In this document: positions 37,909 through 50,013 of the stretch, in pieces
How the letters are laid out: each line of letters begins with the position of its first letter
Position numbering within the stretch: position 1 is the stretch's first letter
Assembly: GCA_963920705.1 (NCBI GenBank)
Contig: CAWUCO010000090.1
Coordinates: 496,001-560,000 of the forward strand
Direction: 5' to 3'
DNA length: 64,000 nucleotides
Source: Odiellus spinosus
Taxonomy: Eukaryota > Arthropoda > Arachnida > Opiliones > Phalangiidae
Position numbers and translations under genes: made by a program
Notes under the pieces: generated by a model
Seen by the model: only the letters and a program-made list of their open reading frames with translations
Databases searched by the model: none
What the model was told of the DNA's origin: nothing

Positions 37909-40529
37909 TCTTTCGAATGACTTTGGTTTTGTCTAAATTGCAAAATTGTGACAAATATAAAATTGGTTAAAATTAAGCAAAAACGCTTAAAAATCCAAGA
38001 TTATTGGATTCAAATGGACACAAAACTTTTGAATTTTAAGCGATTTAGACAAAATTAAGACCACTCGAAAGAGAAAATATTGGTCTATCTAAAAAACAAG
38101 AGTTTTGGAAAATCCGTTGAAAAACATGGAAAATATGGACAATTCAAAAAACATCTAATATCAAAAAGCGAATTTTGAAAATCTGAAATTTGACTATTTT
38201 GATATTCTATGATTTCTTGAATTGGCCATATTTTTCTTGTTTTTCAACGGATTTTTGAAAACTCTTATTATTAAGACTGTCCATTAATTGCTCTTTCGAA
38301 TGACTTTGTTTTTGTCTAAATTGCAAAATTGTGACAAATATAAAATTGGTTAAAATTAAGCAAAAACGCTTAAAAATCCAAGATTATTGGATTCAAATAG
38401 ACACAAAACTTTTGATTTTTAAGCGATTTAGACAAAATTAAGACCACTCGAAAGACCAAATTTTGGTCTATCTAAAAAACAAGAGTTTTGGAAAATCCGT
38501 TGAAAAACATGGGAAATATGGACAATTCAAAAAACATCTAATATCAAAAAGCGAATTTTGAAAATCTGAAATTTGACTATTTTGATATTCTATGATTTCT
38601 TGAATTGGCCATATTTTTCTTGTTTTTCAACGGATTTTCCAAAACTATTGTTTTTTAGATAGACCAAAATTTGGTCTTTCGAGTGGTCTTAATTTTTGTG
38701 TAAATCGCTTAAAATTCAAAAGTTTTGTGTCCATTTGAATCCAATAATCTTGGATTTTTAAGCGTTTTTGCTTAATTTTAACCAATTTTATATTTGTCAC
38801 AATTTTGCAATTTAGACAAAACCAAAGTCATTCGAAAGAGCAATTAATGGACAGTCTAAATAATAAGAGTTTTCAAAAATCCGTTGAAAAACAAGAAAAA
38901 TATGGCCAATTCAAGAAATCATAGAATATCAAAATAGTCAAATTTCAGATTTTCAAAATTCGCTTTTTGATATTAGATGTTTTTTGAATTGTCCATATTT
39001 TCCATGTTTTTCAACGGATTTTTGAAAACTCTTATTATTTAAACTGTCCATTAATTGCTCTTTCGAATGACTTTGGTTTTGTCTAAATTGCAAAATTGTG
39101 ACAAATATAAAATTGGTTAAAATTAAGCAAAAACGCTTAAAAATCCAAGATTATTGGATTCAAATGGACACAAAACTTTTGATTTTTAAGCGATTTAGAC
39201 AAAATTAAGACTACTCGAAAGAGCAAATATTGCTCTATCTAAAAAACAAGAGTTTTGGAAAATCCGTTGAAAAACAAGAAAAATATGGCCAATTCAAGAA
39301 ATCATAGAATATCCAAATAGTCAAATTTCAGATTTTCAAAATTCGCTTTTTGATATTAGATGTTTTTTGAATTGTCCATATTTTCCATGTTTTTCAACGG
39401 ATTTTTGAAAACTCTTATTATTTAAACTGTCCATTAATTGCTCTTTCGAATGACTTTGGTTTTGTCTAAATTGCAAAATTGTGACAAATATAAAATTGGT
39501 TAAAATTAAGCAAAAACGCTTAAAAATCCAAGATTATTGGATTCAAATGGACACAAAACTTTTGATTTTTAAGCGATTTAGACAAAATTAAGACCACTCG
39601 AAAGACCAAATTTTGGTCTATCTAAAAAACAAGAGTTTTGGAAAATCCGTTGAAAAACATGGAAAATATGGCCAATTCAAGAAATCATAGAATATCAAAA
39701 TAGTCAAATTTCAGATTTTCAAAATTCGCTTTTTGATATTAGATGTTTTTTAAATTGTCTATATTTTCCATGTTTTTCAACGGATTTTTGAAAACTCTTA
39801 TTATTTAAACTGTCCATTAATTGCTCTTTCGAATGACTTTGGTTTTGTCTAAATTGCAAAATTGTGACAAATATAAAATTGGTTAAAATTAAGCAAAAAC
39901 GCTTAAAAATCCAAGACCACTCGAAAGACCAAATTTTGGTCTATCTAAAAAACAAGAGTTTTGGAAAATCCGTTGAAAAACATGGGAAATATGGACAATT
40001 CAAAAAACATCTAATATCAAAAAGCGAATTTTGAAAATCTGAAATTTGACTATTTTGATATTCTATGATTTCTTGAATTGGCCATATTTTTCTTGTTTTT
40101 CAACGGATTTTCCAAAACTATTGTTTTTAGATAGACCAAAATTTGGTCTTTCGAGTGGTCTTAATTTTGTCTAAATCGCTTAAAATTCAAAAGTTTTGTG
40201 TCCATTTGAATCCAATAATCTTGGATTTTTAAGCGTTTTTGCTTAATTTTAACCAATTTTATATTTGTCACAATTTTGCAATTTAGACAAAACCAAAGTC
40301 ATTCGAAAGAGCAATTAATGGACAGTCTAAATAATGAGAGTTTTCAAAAATCCGTTGAAAAACAAGAAAAATATGGCCAATTCAAGAAATCATAGAATAT
40401 CAAAATAGTCAAATTTCAGATTTTCAAAATTCGCTTTTTGATATTAGATGTTTTTTGAATTGTCCACATTTTTCTTGTTTTTCAACGGATTTTTGAAAAC
40501 GCTTATTATTTAGACTGTCCATTAATTGC
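37909..40529. repeat. Satellite units 100-106, includes a truncated unit
   Basis: Unit starts and signs: 37909 ++, 38292 ++, 38675 --, 39059 +-, 39442 +-, 39825 ++ (A truncated), 40147 --. Units 38292-39824 correspond to 34845-36376. An extra T near 38695 (AATTTTTGTGTAAATCG) and a missing T near 40127 are small local indels. The B at 40311-40529 has the hybrid right arm GAATTGTCCACATTTTTC. Confidence 0.87.
39825..40146 (+). repeat. Unit with internal deletion in module A
   Basis: This unit is 322 bp long instead of 383. The A module runs normally to CTTAAAAATCCAAG and then jumps to ACCACTCGAAAGACC, losing about 60 bp that include half of the A hairpin and the r-side TTTAGACAAAATTAAG arm. The junction CCAAGACC at 39911-39918 lies on a 4-base overlap (AAGA) present at both edges of the lost segment, as in microhomology-mediated joining or slippage. 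A further single T is missing downstream. Confidence 0.9.
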
Positions 40530-43501
40530 TCTTTCGAATGACTTTGGTTTTGTCTAAATTGCAAAATTGTGACAAATATAAAATTGGTTAAAATTAAGCA
40601 AAAACGCTTAAAAATCCAAGATTATTGGATTCAAATGGACACAAAACTTTTGAATTTTAAGTGATTTAGACAAAATTAAGACCACTCGAAAGAGCAAATA
40701 TTGGTCTATCTAAAAAACAAGAGTTTTGGAAAATCCGTTGAAAAACATGGAAAATATGGACAATTCAAAAAACATCTAATATCAAAAAGCGAATTTTGAA
40801 AATCTGAAATTTGACTATTTTGATATTCTATGATTTCTTGAATTGGCCATATTTTTCTTGTTTTTCAACGGATTTTTGAAAACTCTTATTATTTAGACTG
40901 TCCATTAATTGCTCTTTCGAATGACTTTGGTTTTGTCTAAATTGCAAAATTGTGACAAATATAAAATTGGTTAAAATTAAGAAAAAACGCTTAAAAATCC
41001 AAGATTATTGGATTCAAATGGACACAAAACTTTTGATTTTTAAGCGATTTAGACAAAATTAAGACCACTCGAAAGAGCAAATATTGCTCTATCTAAAAAA
41101 CAAGAGTTTTGGAAAATCCGTTGAAAAACAAGAAAAATATGGCCAATTCAAGAAATCATAGAATATCCAAATAGTCAAATTTCAGATTTTCAAAATTCGC
41201 TTTTTGATATTAGATGTTTTTTGAATTGTCCATATTTTCCATGTTTTTCAACGGATTTTTGAAAACTCTTATTATTTAAACTGTCCATTAATTGCTCTTT
41301 CGAATGACTTTGGTTTTGTCTAAATTGCAAAATTGTGACAAATATAAAATTGGTTAAAATTAAGCAAAAACGCTTAAAAATCCAAGATTATTGGATTCAA
41401 ATGGAAAATCCGTTGAAAAACATGGAAAATATGGCCAATTCAAGAAATCATAGAATATCAAAATAGTCAAATTTCAGATTTTCAAAATTCGCTTTTTGAT
41501 ATTAGATGTTTTTTAAATTGTCCATATTTTCCATGTTTTTCAACGGATTTTTGAAAACTCTTATTATTTAAACTGTCCATTAATTGCTCTTTCGAATGAC
41601 TTTGGGTTGGTCTAAATTGCAAAATTGTGACAAATATAAAATTGGTTAAAATTAAGCAAAAACGCTTAAAAATCCAAGATTATTGGATTCAAATGGACAC
41701 AAAACTTTTGATTTTTAAGCGATTTAGACAAAATTAAGACCACTCGAAAGACCAAATTTTGGTCTATCTAAAAAACAAGAGTTTTGGAAAATCCGTTGAA
41801 AAACATGGAAAATATGGACAATTCAAAAAACATCTAATATCAAAAAGCGAATTTTGAAAATCTGAAATTTGACTATTTTGATATTCTATGATTTCTTGAA
41901 TTGGCCATATTTTTCTTGTTTTTCAACGGATTTTTGAAAACTCTTATTATTTAGACTGTCCATTAATTGCTCTTTCGAATGACTTTGGTTTTGTCTAAAT
42001 TGCCAAAACGTGACAAATATAAAATTGGTTAAAATTAAGCAAAAACGCTTAAAAATCCAAGATTATTGGATTCAAATGGACACAAAACTTTTGAATTTTA
42101 ATCGATTTAGACAAAATTAAGACCACTCGAAAGACCAAATTTTGGTCTATCTAAAAAACAATAGTTTTGGAAAATCCGTTGAAAAACAAGAAAGCTAGGG
42201 CCAATTCAAGAAATCATACAATATCAAAATAGTCAAATTTCAGATTTTAAAAATTCGCTTTTTTATATTAGATGTTTTTTGAATTGTCCATATTTTCCAT
42301 GTTTTTCAACGGATTTTCCAAAACTCTTGTTTTTTAGATAGACCAAAATTTGGTCTTTCGAGTGGTCTTAATTTTGTCTAAATCGCTTAAAATTCAAAAG
42401 TTTTGTGTCCATTTGAATCCAATAATCTTGGATTTTTAAGCGTTTTTGCTTAATTTTAACCAATTTTATATTTGTCACAATTTTGCAATTTAGACAAAAC
42501 CAAAGTCATTCGAAAGAGCAATTAATGGACAGTCTAAATAATAAGAGTTTTGGAAAATCCGTTGAAAAACAAGAAAAATATGGCCAATTCAAGAAATCAT
42601 AGAATATCAAAATAGTCAAATTTCAGATTTTCAAAATTCGCTTTTTGATATTAGATGTTTTTTGAATTGTCCATATTTTCCATGTTTTTCAACGGATTTT
42701 CCAAAACTCTTGATTTTCAGATAGACCAATATTTGCTCTTTCGAGTGGTCTTAATTTTGTCTAAATCGCTTAAAATTCAAAAGTTTTGTGTCCATTTGAA
42801 TCCAATAATCTTGGATTTTTAAGCGTTTTTGCTTAATTTTAACCAATTTTATATTTGTCACGTTTTGGCAATTTAGACAAAACCAAAGTCATTCGAAAGA
42901 GCAATTAATGGACAGTCTAGATAATAAGAGTTTTCAAAAATCCGTTGAAAAACAAGAAAAATGTGGACAATTCAAGAAATCATTGAATATCAAAATAGTC
43001 AAATTTCAGATTTTCAAAATTCGCTTTTTGATATTAGGTGTTTTTTGAATTGGCCATATTTTTCTTGTTTTTCAACGGATTTTGAAAACTCTTATTATTA
43101 AGACTGTCCATTAATTACTCTTTCGAATGACTTTGTTTTTGTCTAAATTGCAAAATTGTGACAAATATAAAATTGTTTAAAATTAAGCAAAAACACTTAA
43201 AAATCCAAGATTATTGGATTCAAATGGACACAAAACTTTTGATTTTTAAGCGATTTAGACAAAATTAAGACCACTCGAAAGAGCAAATATTGGTCTATCT
43301 GAAAATCAAGAGTTTTGGAAAATCCGTTGAAAAACATGGAAAATATGGCCAATTCAAGAAATCATAGAATATCAAAATAGTCAAATTTCAGATTTTCAAA
43401 ATTCGCTTTTTGATATTAGATGTTTTTTGAATTGTCCATATTTTCCATGTTTTTCAACGGATTTTCCAAAACTCTTGATTTTCAGATAGACCAATATTTG
43501 C
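40530..43501. repeat. Satellite units 107-114, includes a truncated unit
   Basis: Unit starts and signs: 40530 ++, 40913 +-, 41296 +- (truncated), 41588 ++, 41971 +-, 42354 --, 42737 --, 43119 +-. The marker TTTTTTAAATTGTC near 41510 also occurs near 36300, 36684 and 39747. The B from 42135 contains a clustered change GAAAGCTAGGGCC near 42190. The B from 42518 has a hybrid n/r outer arm: AATAATAAGAG joined to TTTTGGAAAATCC. Confidence 0.87.
41296..41587 (+). repeat. Unit with A-B fusion deletion of 91 bp
   Basis: This unit is 292 bp long. Module A stops at GGATTCAAATGGA and continues directly as AAATCCGTTGAAAAAC in B, removing the r-end of A, the A/B border palindrome and the outer r-arm. 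The 4-base overlap TGGA is shared by the two edges (AAATGGACAC and GTTTTGGAAAA), junction at 41402-41405. The rest of B (minus orientation) is intact up to the next unit at 41588. Confidence 0.92.
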
Positions 43502-45800
43502 TCTTTCGAGTGGTCTTAATTTTGTCTAAATCGCTTAAAAATCAAAAGTTTTGCGTCCATTTGAATCCAATAATCTTGGATTTTTAAGCGTTTTTGCTTA
43601 ATTTTAACCAATTTTATATTTGTCACAATTTTGCAATTTAGACAAAAACAAAGTCATTCGAAAGAGCAATTAATGGACAGTCTTAATAATAAGAGTTTTC
43701 AAAAATCCGTTGAAAAACAAGAAAAATATGGCCAATTCAAAAAACATCTAATATCAAAAAGCGAATTTTGAAAATCTGAAATTTGACTATTTTGATATTC
43801 TATGATTTCTTGAATTGTCCACATTTTTCTTGTTTTTCAACGGATTTTTGAAAACTCTTATTATTTAGACAGTCCATTAATTGCTCTTTCGAATGACTTT
43901 GGTTTTGTCTAAATTGCAAAATTGTGACAAATATAAAATTGGTTAAAATTAAGCAAAAACGCTTAAAAATCCAAGATTATTGGATTCAAATGGACACAAA
44001 ACTTTTGAATTTTAAGCGATTTAGACAAAATTAAGACCACTCGAAAGAGCAAATATTGGTCTATCTAAAAAACAAGAGTTTTGGAAAATCCGTTGAAAAA
44101 CATGGAAAATATGGACAATTCAAAAAACATCTAATATCAAAAAGCGAATTTTGAAAATCTGAAATTTGACTATTTTGATATTCTATGATTTCTTGAATTG
44201 GCCATATTTTTCTTGTTTTTCAACGGATTTTTGAAAACTCTTATTATTTAGACTGTCCATTAATTGCTCTTTCGAATGACTTTGGTTTTGTCTAAATTGC
44301 AAAATTGTGACAAATATAAAATTGGTTAAAATTAAGCAAAAACGCTTAAAAATCCAAGATTATTGGATTCAAATGGACACAAAACTTTTGAATTTTAAGC
44401 GATTTAGACAAAATTAAGACCACTCGAAAGACCAAATTTTGGTCTATCTAAAAAACAATAGTTTTGGAAAATCCGTTGAAAAACCAGAAAAATATGGCCA
44501 ATTCAAGAAATCATAGAATATCAAAATAGTCAAATTTCAGATTTTCAAAATTCGCTTTTTGATATTAGATGTTTTTTGAATTGTCCATATTTTCCATGTT
44601 TTTCAACGGATTTTCCAAAACTCTTGATTTTCAGATAGACCAATATTTGCTCTTTCGAGTGGTCTTAATTTTGTCTAAATCGCTTAAAAATCAAAAGTTT
44701 TGCGTCCATTTGAATCCAATAATCTTGGATTTTTAAGCGTTTTTGCTTAATTTTAACCAATTTTATATTTGTCACAATTTTGCAATTTAGACAAAAACAA
44801 AGTCATTCGAAAGAGCAATTAATGGACAGTCTTAATAATAAGAGTTTTCAAAAATCCGTTGAAAAACAAGAAAAATATGGCCAATTCAAAAAACATCTAA
44901 TATCAAAAAGCGAATTTTGAAAATCTGAAATTTGACTATTTTGATATTCTATGATTTCTTGAATTGTCCACATTTTTCTTGTTTTTCAACGGATTTTTGA
45001 AAACTCTTATTATTTAGACAGTCCATTAATTGCTCTTTCGAATGACTTTGGTTTTGTCTAAATTGCAAAATTGTGACAAATATAAAATTGGTTAAAATTA
45101 AGCAAAAACGCTTAAAAATCCAAGATTATTGGATTCAAATGGACACAAAACTTTTGAATTTTAAGCGATTTAGACAAAATTAAGACCACTCGAAAGAGCA
45201 AATATTGGTCTATCTAAAAAACAAGAGTTTTGGAAAATCCGTTGAAAAACATGGAAAATATGGACAATTCAAAAAACATCTAATATCAAAAAGCGAATTT
45301 TGAAAATCTGAAATTTGACTATTTTGATATTCTATGATTTCTTGAATTGGCCATATTTTTCTTGTTTTTCAACGGATTTTTGAAAACTCTTATTATTTAG
45401 ACTGTCCATTAATTGCTCTTTCGAATGACTTTGGTTTTGTCTAAATTGCAAAATTGTGACAAATATAAAATTGGTTAAAATTAAGCAAAAACGCTTAAAA
45501 ATCCAAGATTATTGGATTCAAATGGACACAAAACTTTTGAATTTTAAGCGATTTAGACAAAATTAAGACCACTCGAAAGACCAAATTTTGGTCTATCTAA
45601 AAAACAATAGTTTTGGAAAATCCGTTGAAAAACCAGACAAAATTTGGCCAATTCAAGAAATCATAGAATATCAAAATAGTCAAATTTCAGATTTTCAAAA
45701 TTCGCTTTTTGATATTAGATGTTTTTTGAATTGTCCATATTTTCCATGTTTTTCAACGGATTTTCCAAAACTCTTGATTTTCAGATAGACCAATATTTGC
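43502..45800. repeat. Three-unit repeat pair, offset 1149 bp
   Basis: Unit starts and signs: 43502 -+, 43885 ++, 44268 +-, 44651 -+, 45034 ++, 45417 +-. The copies share TTTTGCGTCCATTT (43550 and 44699), TTAGACAGTCCATT and GAATTGTCCACATTTTTC. AAAAACCAGAAAAAT near 44483 corresponds to AAACCAGACAAAATTTGG near 45631, where one base has been gained. All differences I see are point changes, so the duplication is recent. Confidence 0.9.
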
Positions 45801-48800
45801 TCTTTCGAGTGGTCTTAATTTTGTCTAAATCGCTTAAAAATCAAAAGTTTTGTGTCCATTTGAATCCAATAATCTTGGATTTTTAAGCGTTTTTGCTTAA
45901 TTTTAACCAATTTTATATTTGTCACAATTTTGCAATTTAGACAAAAACAAAGTCATTCGAAAGAGCAATTAATGGACAGTTTAAATAATATGAGTTTTCA
46001 AAAATCCTTTGAAAAACATGGAAAATATGGACAATTCAAAAAACATCTAATATCAAAAAGCGAATTTTGAAAATCTGAAATTTGACTATTTTGATATTCT
46101 ATGATTTCTTGAATTGGCCATATTTTCCATGTTTTTCAACGGATTTTCCAAAACTCTTGATTTTCAGATAGACCAATATTTGCTCTTTCGAGTGGTCTTA
46201 ATTTTGTCTAAATCGCTTAAAAATCAAAAGTTTTGTGTCCATTTGAATCCAATAATCTTGGATTTTTAAGCGTTTTTGCTTAATTTTAACCAATTTTATA
46301 TTTGTCACAATTTTGCAATTTAGACAAAAACAAAGTCATTCGAAAGAGTAATTAATGGACAGTCTTAATAATAAGAGTTTTCAAAAATCCGTTGAAAAAC
46401 AAGAAAAATATGGCCAATTCAAAAAACATCTAATATCAAAAAGCGAATTTTGAAAATCTGAAATTTGACTATTTTGATATTCAATGATTTCTTGAATTGT
46501 CCACATTTTTCTTGTTTTTCAACGGATTTTTGAAAACTCTTATTATCTAGACTGTCCATTAATTGCTCTTTCGAATGACTTTGGTTTTGTCTAAATTGCC
46601 AAAACGTGACAAATATAAAATTGGTTAAAATTAAGCAAAAACGCTTAAAAATCCAAGATTATTGGATTCAAATGGACACAAAACTTTTGAATTTTAAGCG
46701 ATTTAGACAAAATTAAGACCACTCGAAAGAGCAAATATTGGTCTATCTGAAAATCAAGAGTTTTGGAAAATCCGTTGAAAAACATGGAAAATATGGACAA
46801 TTCAAAAAACATCTAATATCAAAAAGCGAATTTTGAAAATCTGAAATTTGACTATTTTGATATTCTATGATTTCTTGAATTGGCCATATTTTTCTTGTTT
46901 TTCAACGGATTTTCCAAAACTCTTATTATTTAGACTGTCCATTAATTGCTCTTTCGAATGACTTTGGTTTTGTCTAAATTGCAAAATTGTGACAAATATA
47001 AAATTGGTTAAAATTAAGCAAAAACGCTTAAAAATCCAAGATTATTGGATTCAAATGGACACAAAACTTTTGAATTTTAAGCGATTTAGACAAAATTAAG
47101 ACCACTCGAAAGACCAAATTTTGGTCTATCTAAAAAACAAGAGTTTTGGAAAATCCGTTGAAAAACATGGAAAATATGGACAATTCAAAAAACATCTAAT
47201 ATCAAAAAGCGAATTTTTAAAATCTGAAATTTGACTATTTTGATATTGTATGATTTCTTGAATTGGCCCTATTTTTCTTGTTTTTCAACGGATTTTCCAA
47301 AACTATTGTTTTTTAGATAGACCAAAATTTGGTCTTTCGAGTGGTCTTAATTTTGTCTAAATCGCTTAAAATTCAAAAGTTTTGTGTCCATTTGAATCCA
47401 ATAATCTTGGATTTTTAAGCGTTTTTGCTTAATTTTAACCAATTTTATATTTGTCACGTTTTGGCAATTTAGACAAAACCAAAGTCATTCGAAAGAGCAA
47501 TTAATGGACAGTCTAAATAATAAGAGTTTTCAAAAATCCGTTGAAAAACAAGAAAAATATGGCCAATTCAAGAAATCATAGAATATCAAAATAGTCAAAT
47601 TTCAGATTTTCAAAATTCGCTTTTTGATATTAGATGTTTTTTGAATTGTCCATATTTTCCATGTTTTTCAACGGATTTGACAAAACTCTTGTTTTTTAGA
47701 TAGACCATAATTTGGTCTTTCGAGTGGTCTTAATTTTGTCTAAATCGCTTAAAAATCAAAAGTTTTGTGTCCATTTGAATCCAATAATCTTGGATTTTTA
47801 AGCGTTTTTGCTTAATTTTAACCAATTTTATATTTGTCACAATTTTGCAATTTAGACAAAACCAAAGTCATTCGAAAGAGCAATTAATGGACAGTTTAAA
47901 TAATATGAGTTTTCAAAAATCCTTTGAAAAACATGGAAAATATGGACAATTCAAAAAACATCTAATATCAAAAAGCGAATTTTGAAAATCTGAAATTTGA
48001 CTATTTTGATATTCTATGATTTCTTGAATTGGCCATATTTTCCATGTTTTTCAACGGATTTTCCAAAACTCTTGATTTTCAGATAGACCAATATTTGCTC
48101 TTTCGAGTGGTCTTAATTTTGTCTAAATCGCTTAAAAATCAAAAGTTTTGTGTCCATTTGAATCCAATAATCTTGGATTTTTAAGCGTTTTTGCTTAATT
48201 TTAACCAATTTTATATTTGTCACAATTTTGCAATTTAGACAAAAACAAAGTCATTCGAAAGAGCAATTAATGGACAGTTTAAATAATATGAGTTTTCAAA
48301 AATCCTTTGAAAAACATGGAAAATATGGACAATTCAAAAAACATCTAATATCAAAAAGCGAATTTTGAAAATCTGAAATTTGACTATTTTGATATTCTAT
48401 GATTTCTTGAATTGGCCATATTTTCCATGTTTTTCAACGGATTTTCCAAAACTCTTGATTTTCAGATAGACCAATATTTGCTCTTTCGAGTGGTCTTAAT
48501 TTTGTCTAAATCGCTTAAAAATCAAAAGTTTTGTGTCCATTTGAATCCAATAATCTTGGATTTTTAAGCGTTTTTGCTTAATTTTAACCAATTTTATATT
48601 TGTCACAATTTTGCAATTTAGACAAAAACAAAGTCATTCGAAAGAGTAATTAATGGACAGTCTTAATAATAAGAGTTTTTAAAAATCCGTTGAAAAACAA
48701 GAAAAATATGGCCAATTCAAAAAACATCTAATATCAAAAAGCGAATTTTGAAAATCTGAAATTTGACTATTTTGATATTCAATGATTTCTTGAATTGTCC

Positions 48801-50013
48801 ACATTTTTCTTGTTTTTCAACGGATTTTTGAAAACTCTTATTATCTAGACTGTCCATTAATTGCTCTTTCGAATGACTTTGGTTTTGTCTAAATTGCCAA
48901 AACGTGACAAATATAAAATTGGTTAAAATTAAGCAAAAACGCTTAAAAATCCAAGATTATTGGATTCAAATGGACACAAAACTTTTGAATTTTAAGCGAT
49001 TTAGACAAAATTAAGACCACTCGAAAGACCAAATTTTGGTCTATCTAAAAAAGAATAGTTTTGGAAAATCCGTTGAAAAACAAGAAAAATATGGCCAATT
49101 CAAGAAATCATACAATATCAAAATAGTCAAATTTCAGATTTTAAAAATTCGCTTTTTGATATTAGATGTTTTTTGAATTGTCCATATTTTCCATGTTTTT
49201 CAACGGATTTTCCAAAACTCTTGTTTTTTAGATAGACCAAAATTTGGTCTTTCGAGTGGTCTTAATTTTGTCTAAATCGCTTAAAATTCAAAAGTTTTGT
49301 GTCCATTTGAATCCAATAATCTTGGATTTTTAAGCGTTTTTGCTTAATTTTAACCAATTTTATATTTGTCACAATTTTGCAATTTAGACAAAACCAAAGT
49401 CATTCGAAAGAGCAATTAATGGACAGTCTAAGTAATAAGAGTTTACAAAAATCCGTTGAAAAACAAGAAAAATATGGCCAATTCAAGAAATCATAGAATA
49501 TCAAAATAGTCAAATTTCAGATTTTCAAAATTCGCTTTTTGATATTAGATGTTTTTTGAATTGTCCATATTTTCCATGTTTTTCAACGGATTTTCCAAAA
49601 CTCTTGTGTTTTAGATAGACCAATATTTGCTCTTTCGAGGGGTCTTAATTTTGTCTAAATCGCTTAAAATTCAAAAGTTTTGTGTCCATTTGAATCCAAT
49701 AATCTTGGATTTTTAAGCGTTTTTCCTTAATTTTAACCAATTTTATATTTGTCACAATTTTGCAATTTAGACAAAACCAAAGTCATTCGAAAGAGCAATT
49801 AATGGACAGTCTAAATAATAAGAGTTTTCAAAAATCCGTTGAAAAACAAGAAAAATGTGGACAATTCAAGAAATCATAGAATATCAAAATAGTCAAATTT
49901 CAGATTTTCAAAATTCGCTTTTTGATATTAGATGTTTTTTGAATTGGCCATATTTTTCTTGTTTTTCAACGGATTTTTGAAAACTCTTATTATTAAGACT
50001 GTCCATTAATTGC
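45801..50013. repeat. Satellite units 121-131, scattered copies of one variant
   Basis: Unit starts and signs: 45801 -+, 46184 -+, 46567 ++, 46950 ++, 47333 --, 47716 -+, 48099 -+, 48482 -+, 48865 +-, 49248 --, 49631 --. The pair of markers AATAATATGAG and CCTTTGAAAAAC occurs in units 45801, 47716 and 48099, offsets 1915 (5 units) and 383. GAAAGAGTAATTAATGG occurs at 46341 and 48639, offset 2298 (6 units). An r/n hybrid arm TTCCAAAACTCTTATTATT lies near 46912, and GGATTTGACAAAAC near 47683. Confidence 0.88.

Noticed and set aside
45588-45788. 66-codon frame on the plus strand
   Set aside because: It results from a local one-base gain near 45635 in one B module; the sister copy 1149 bp upstream is closed.
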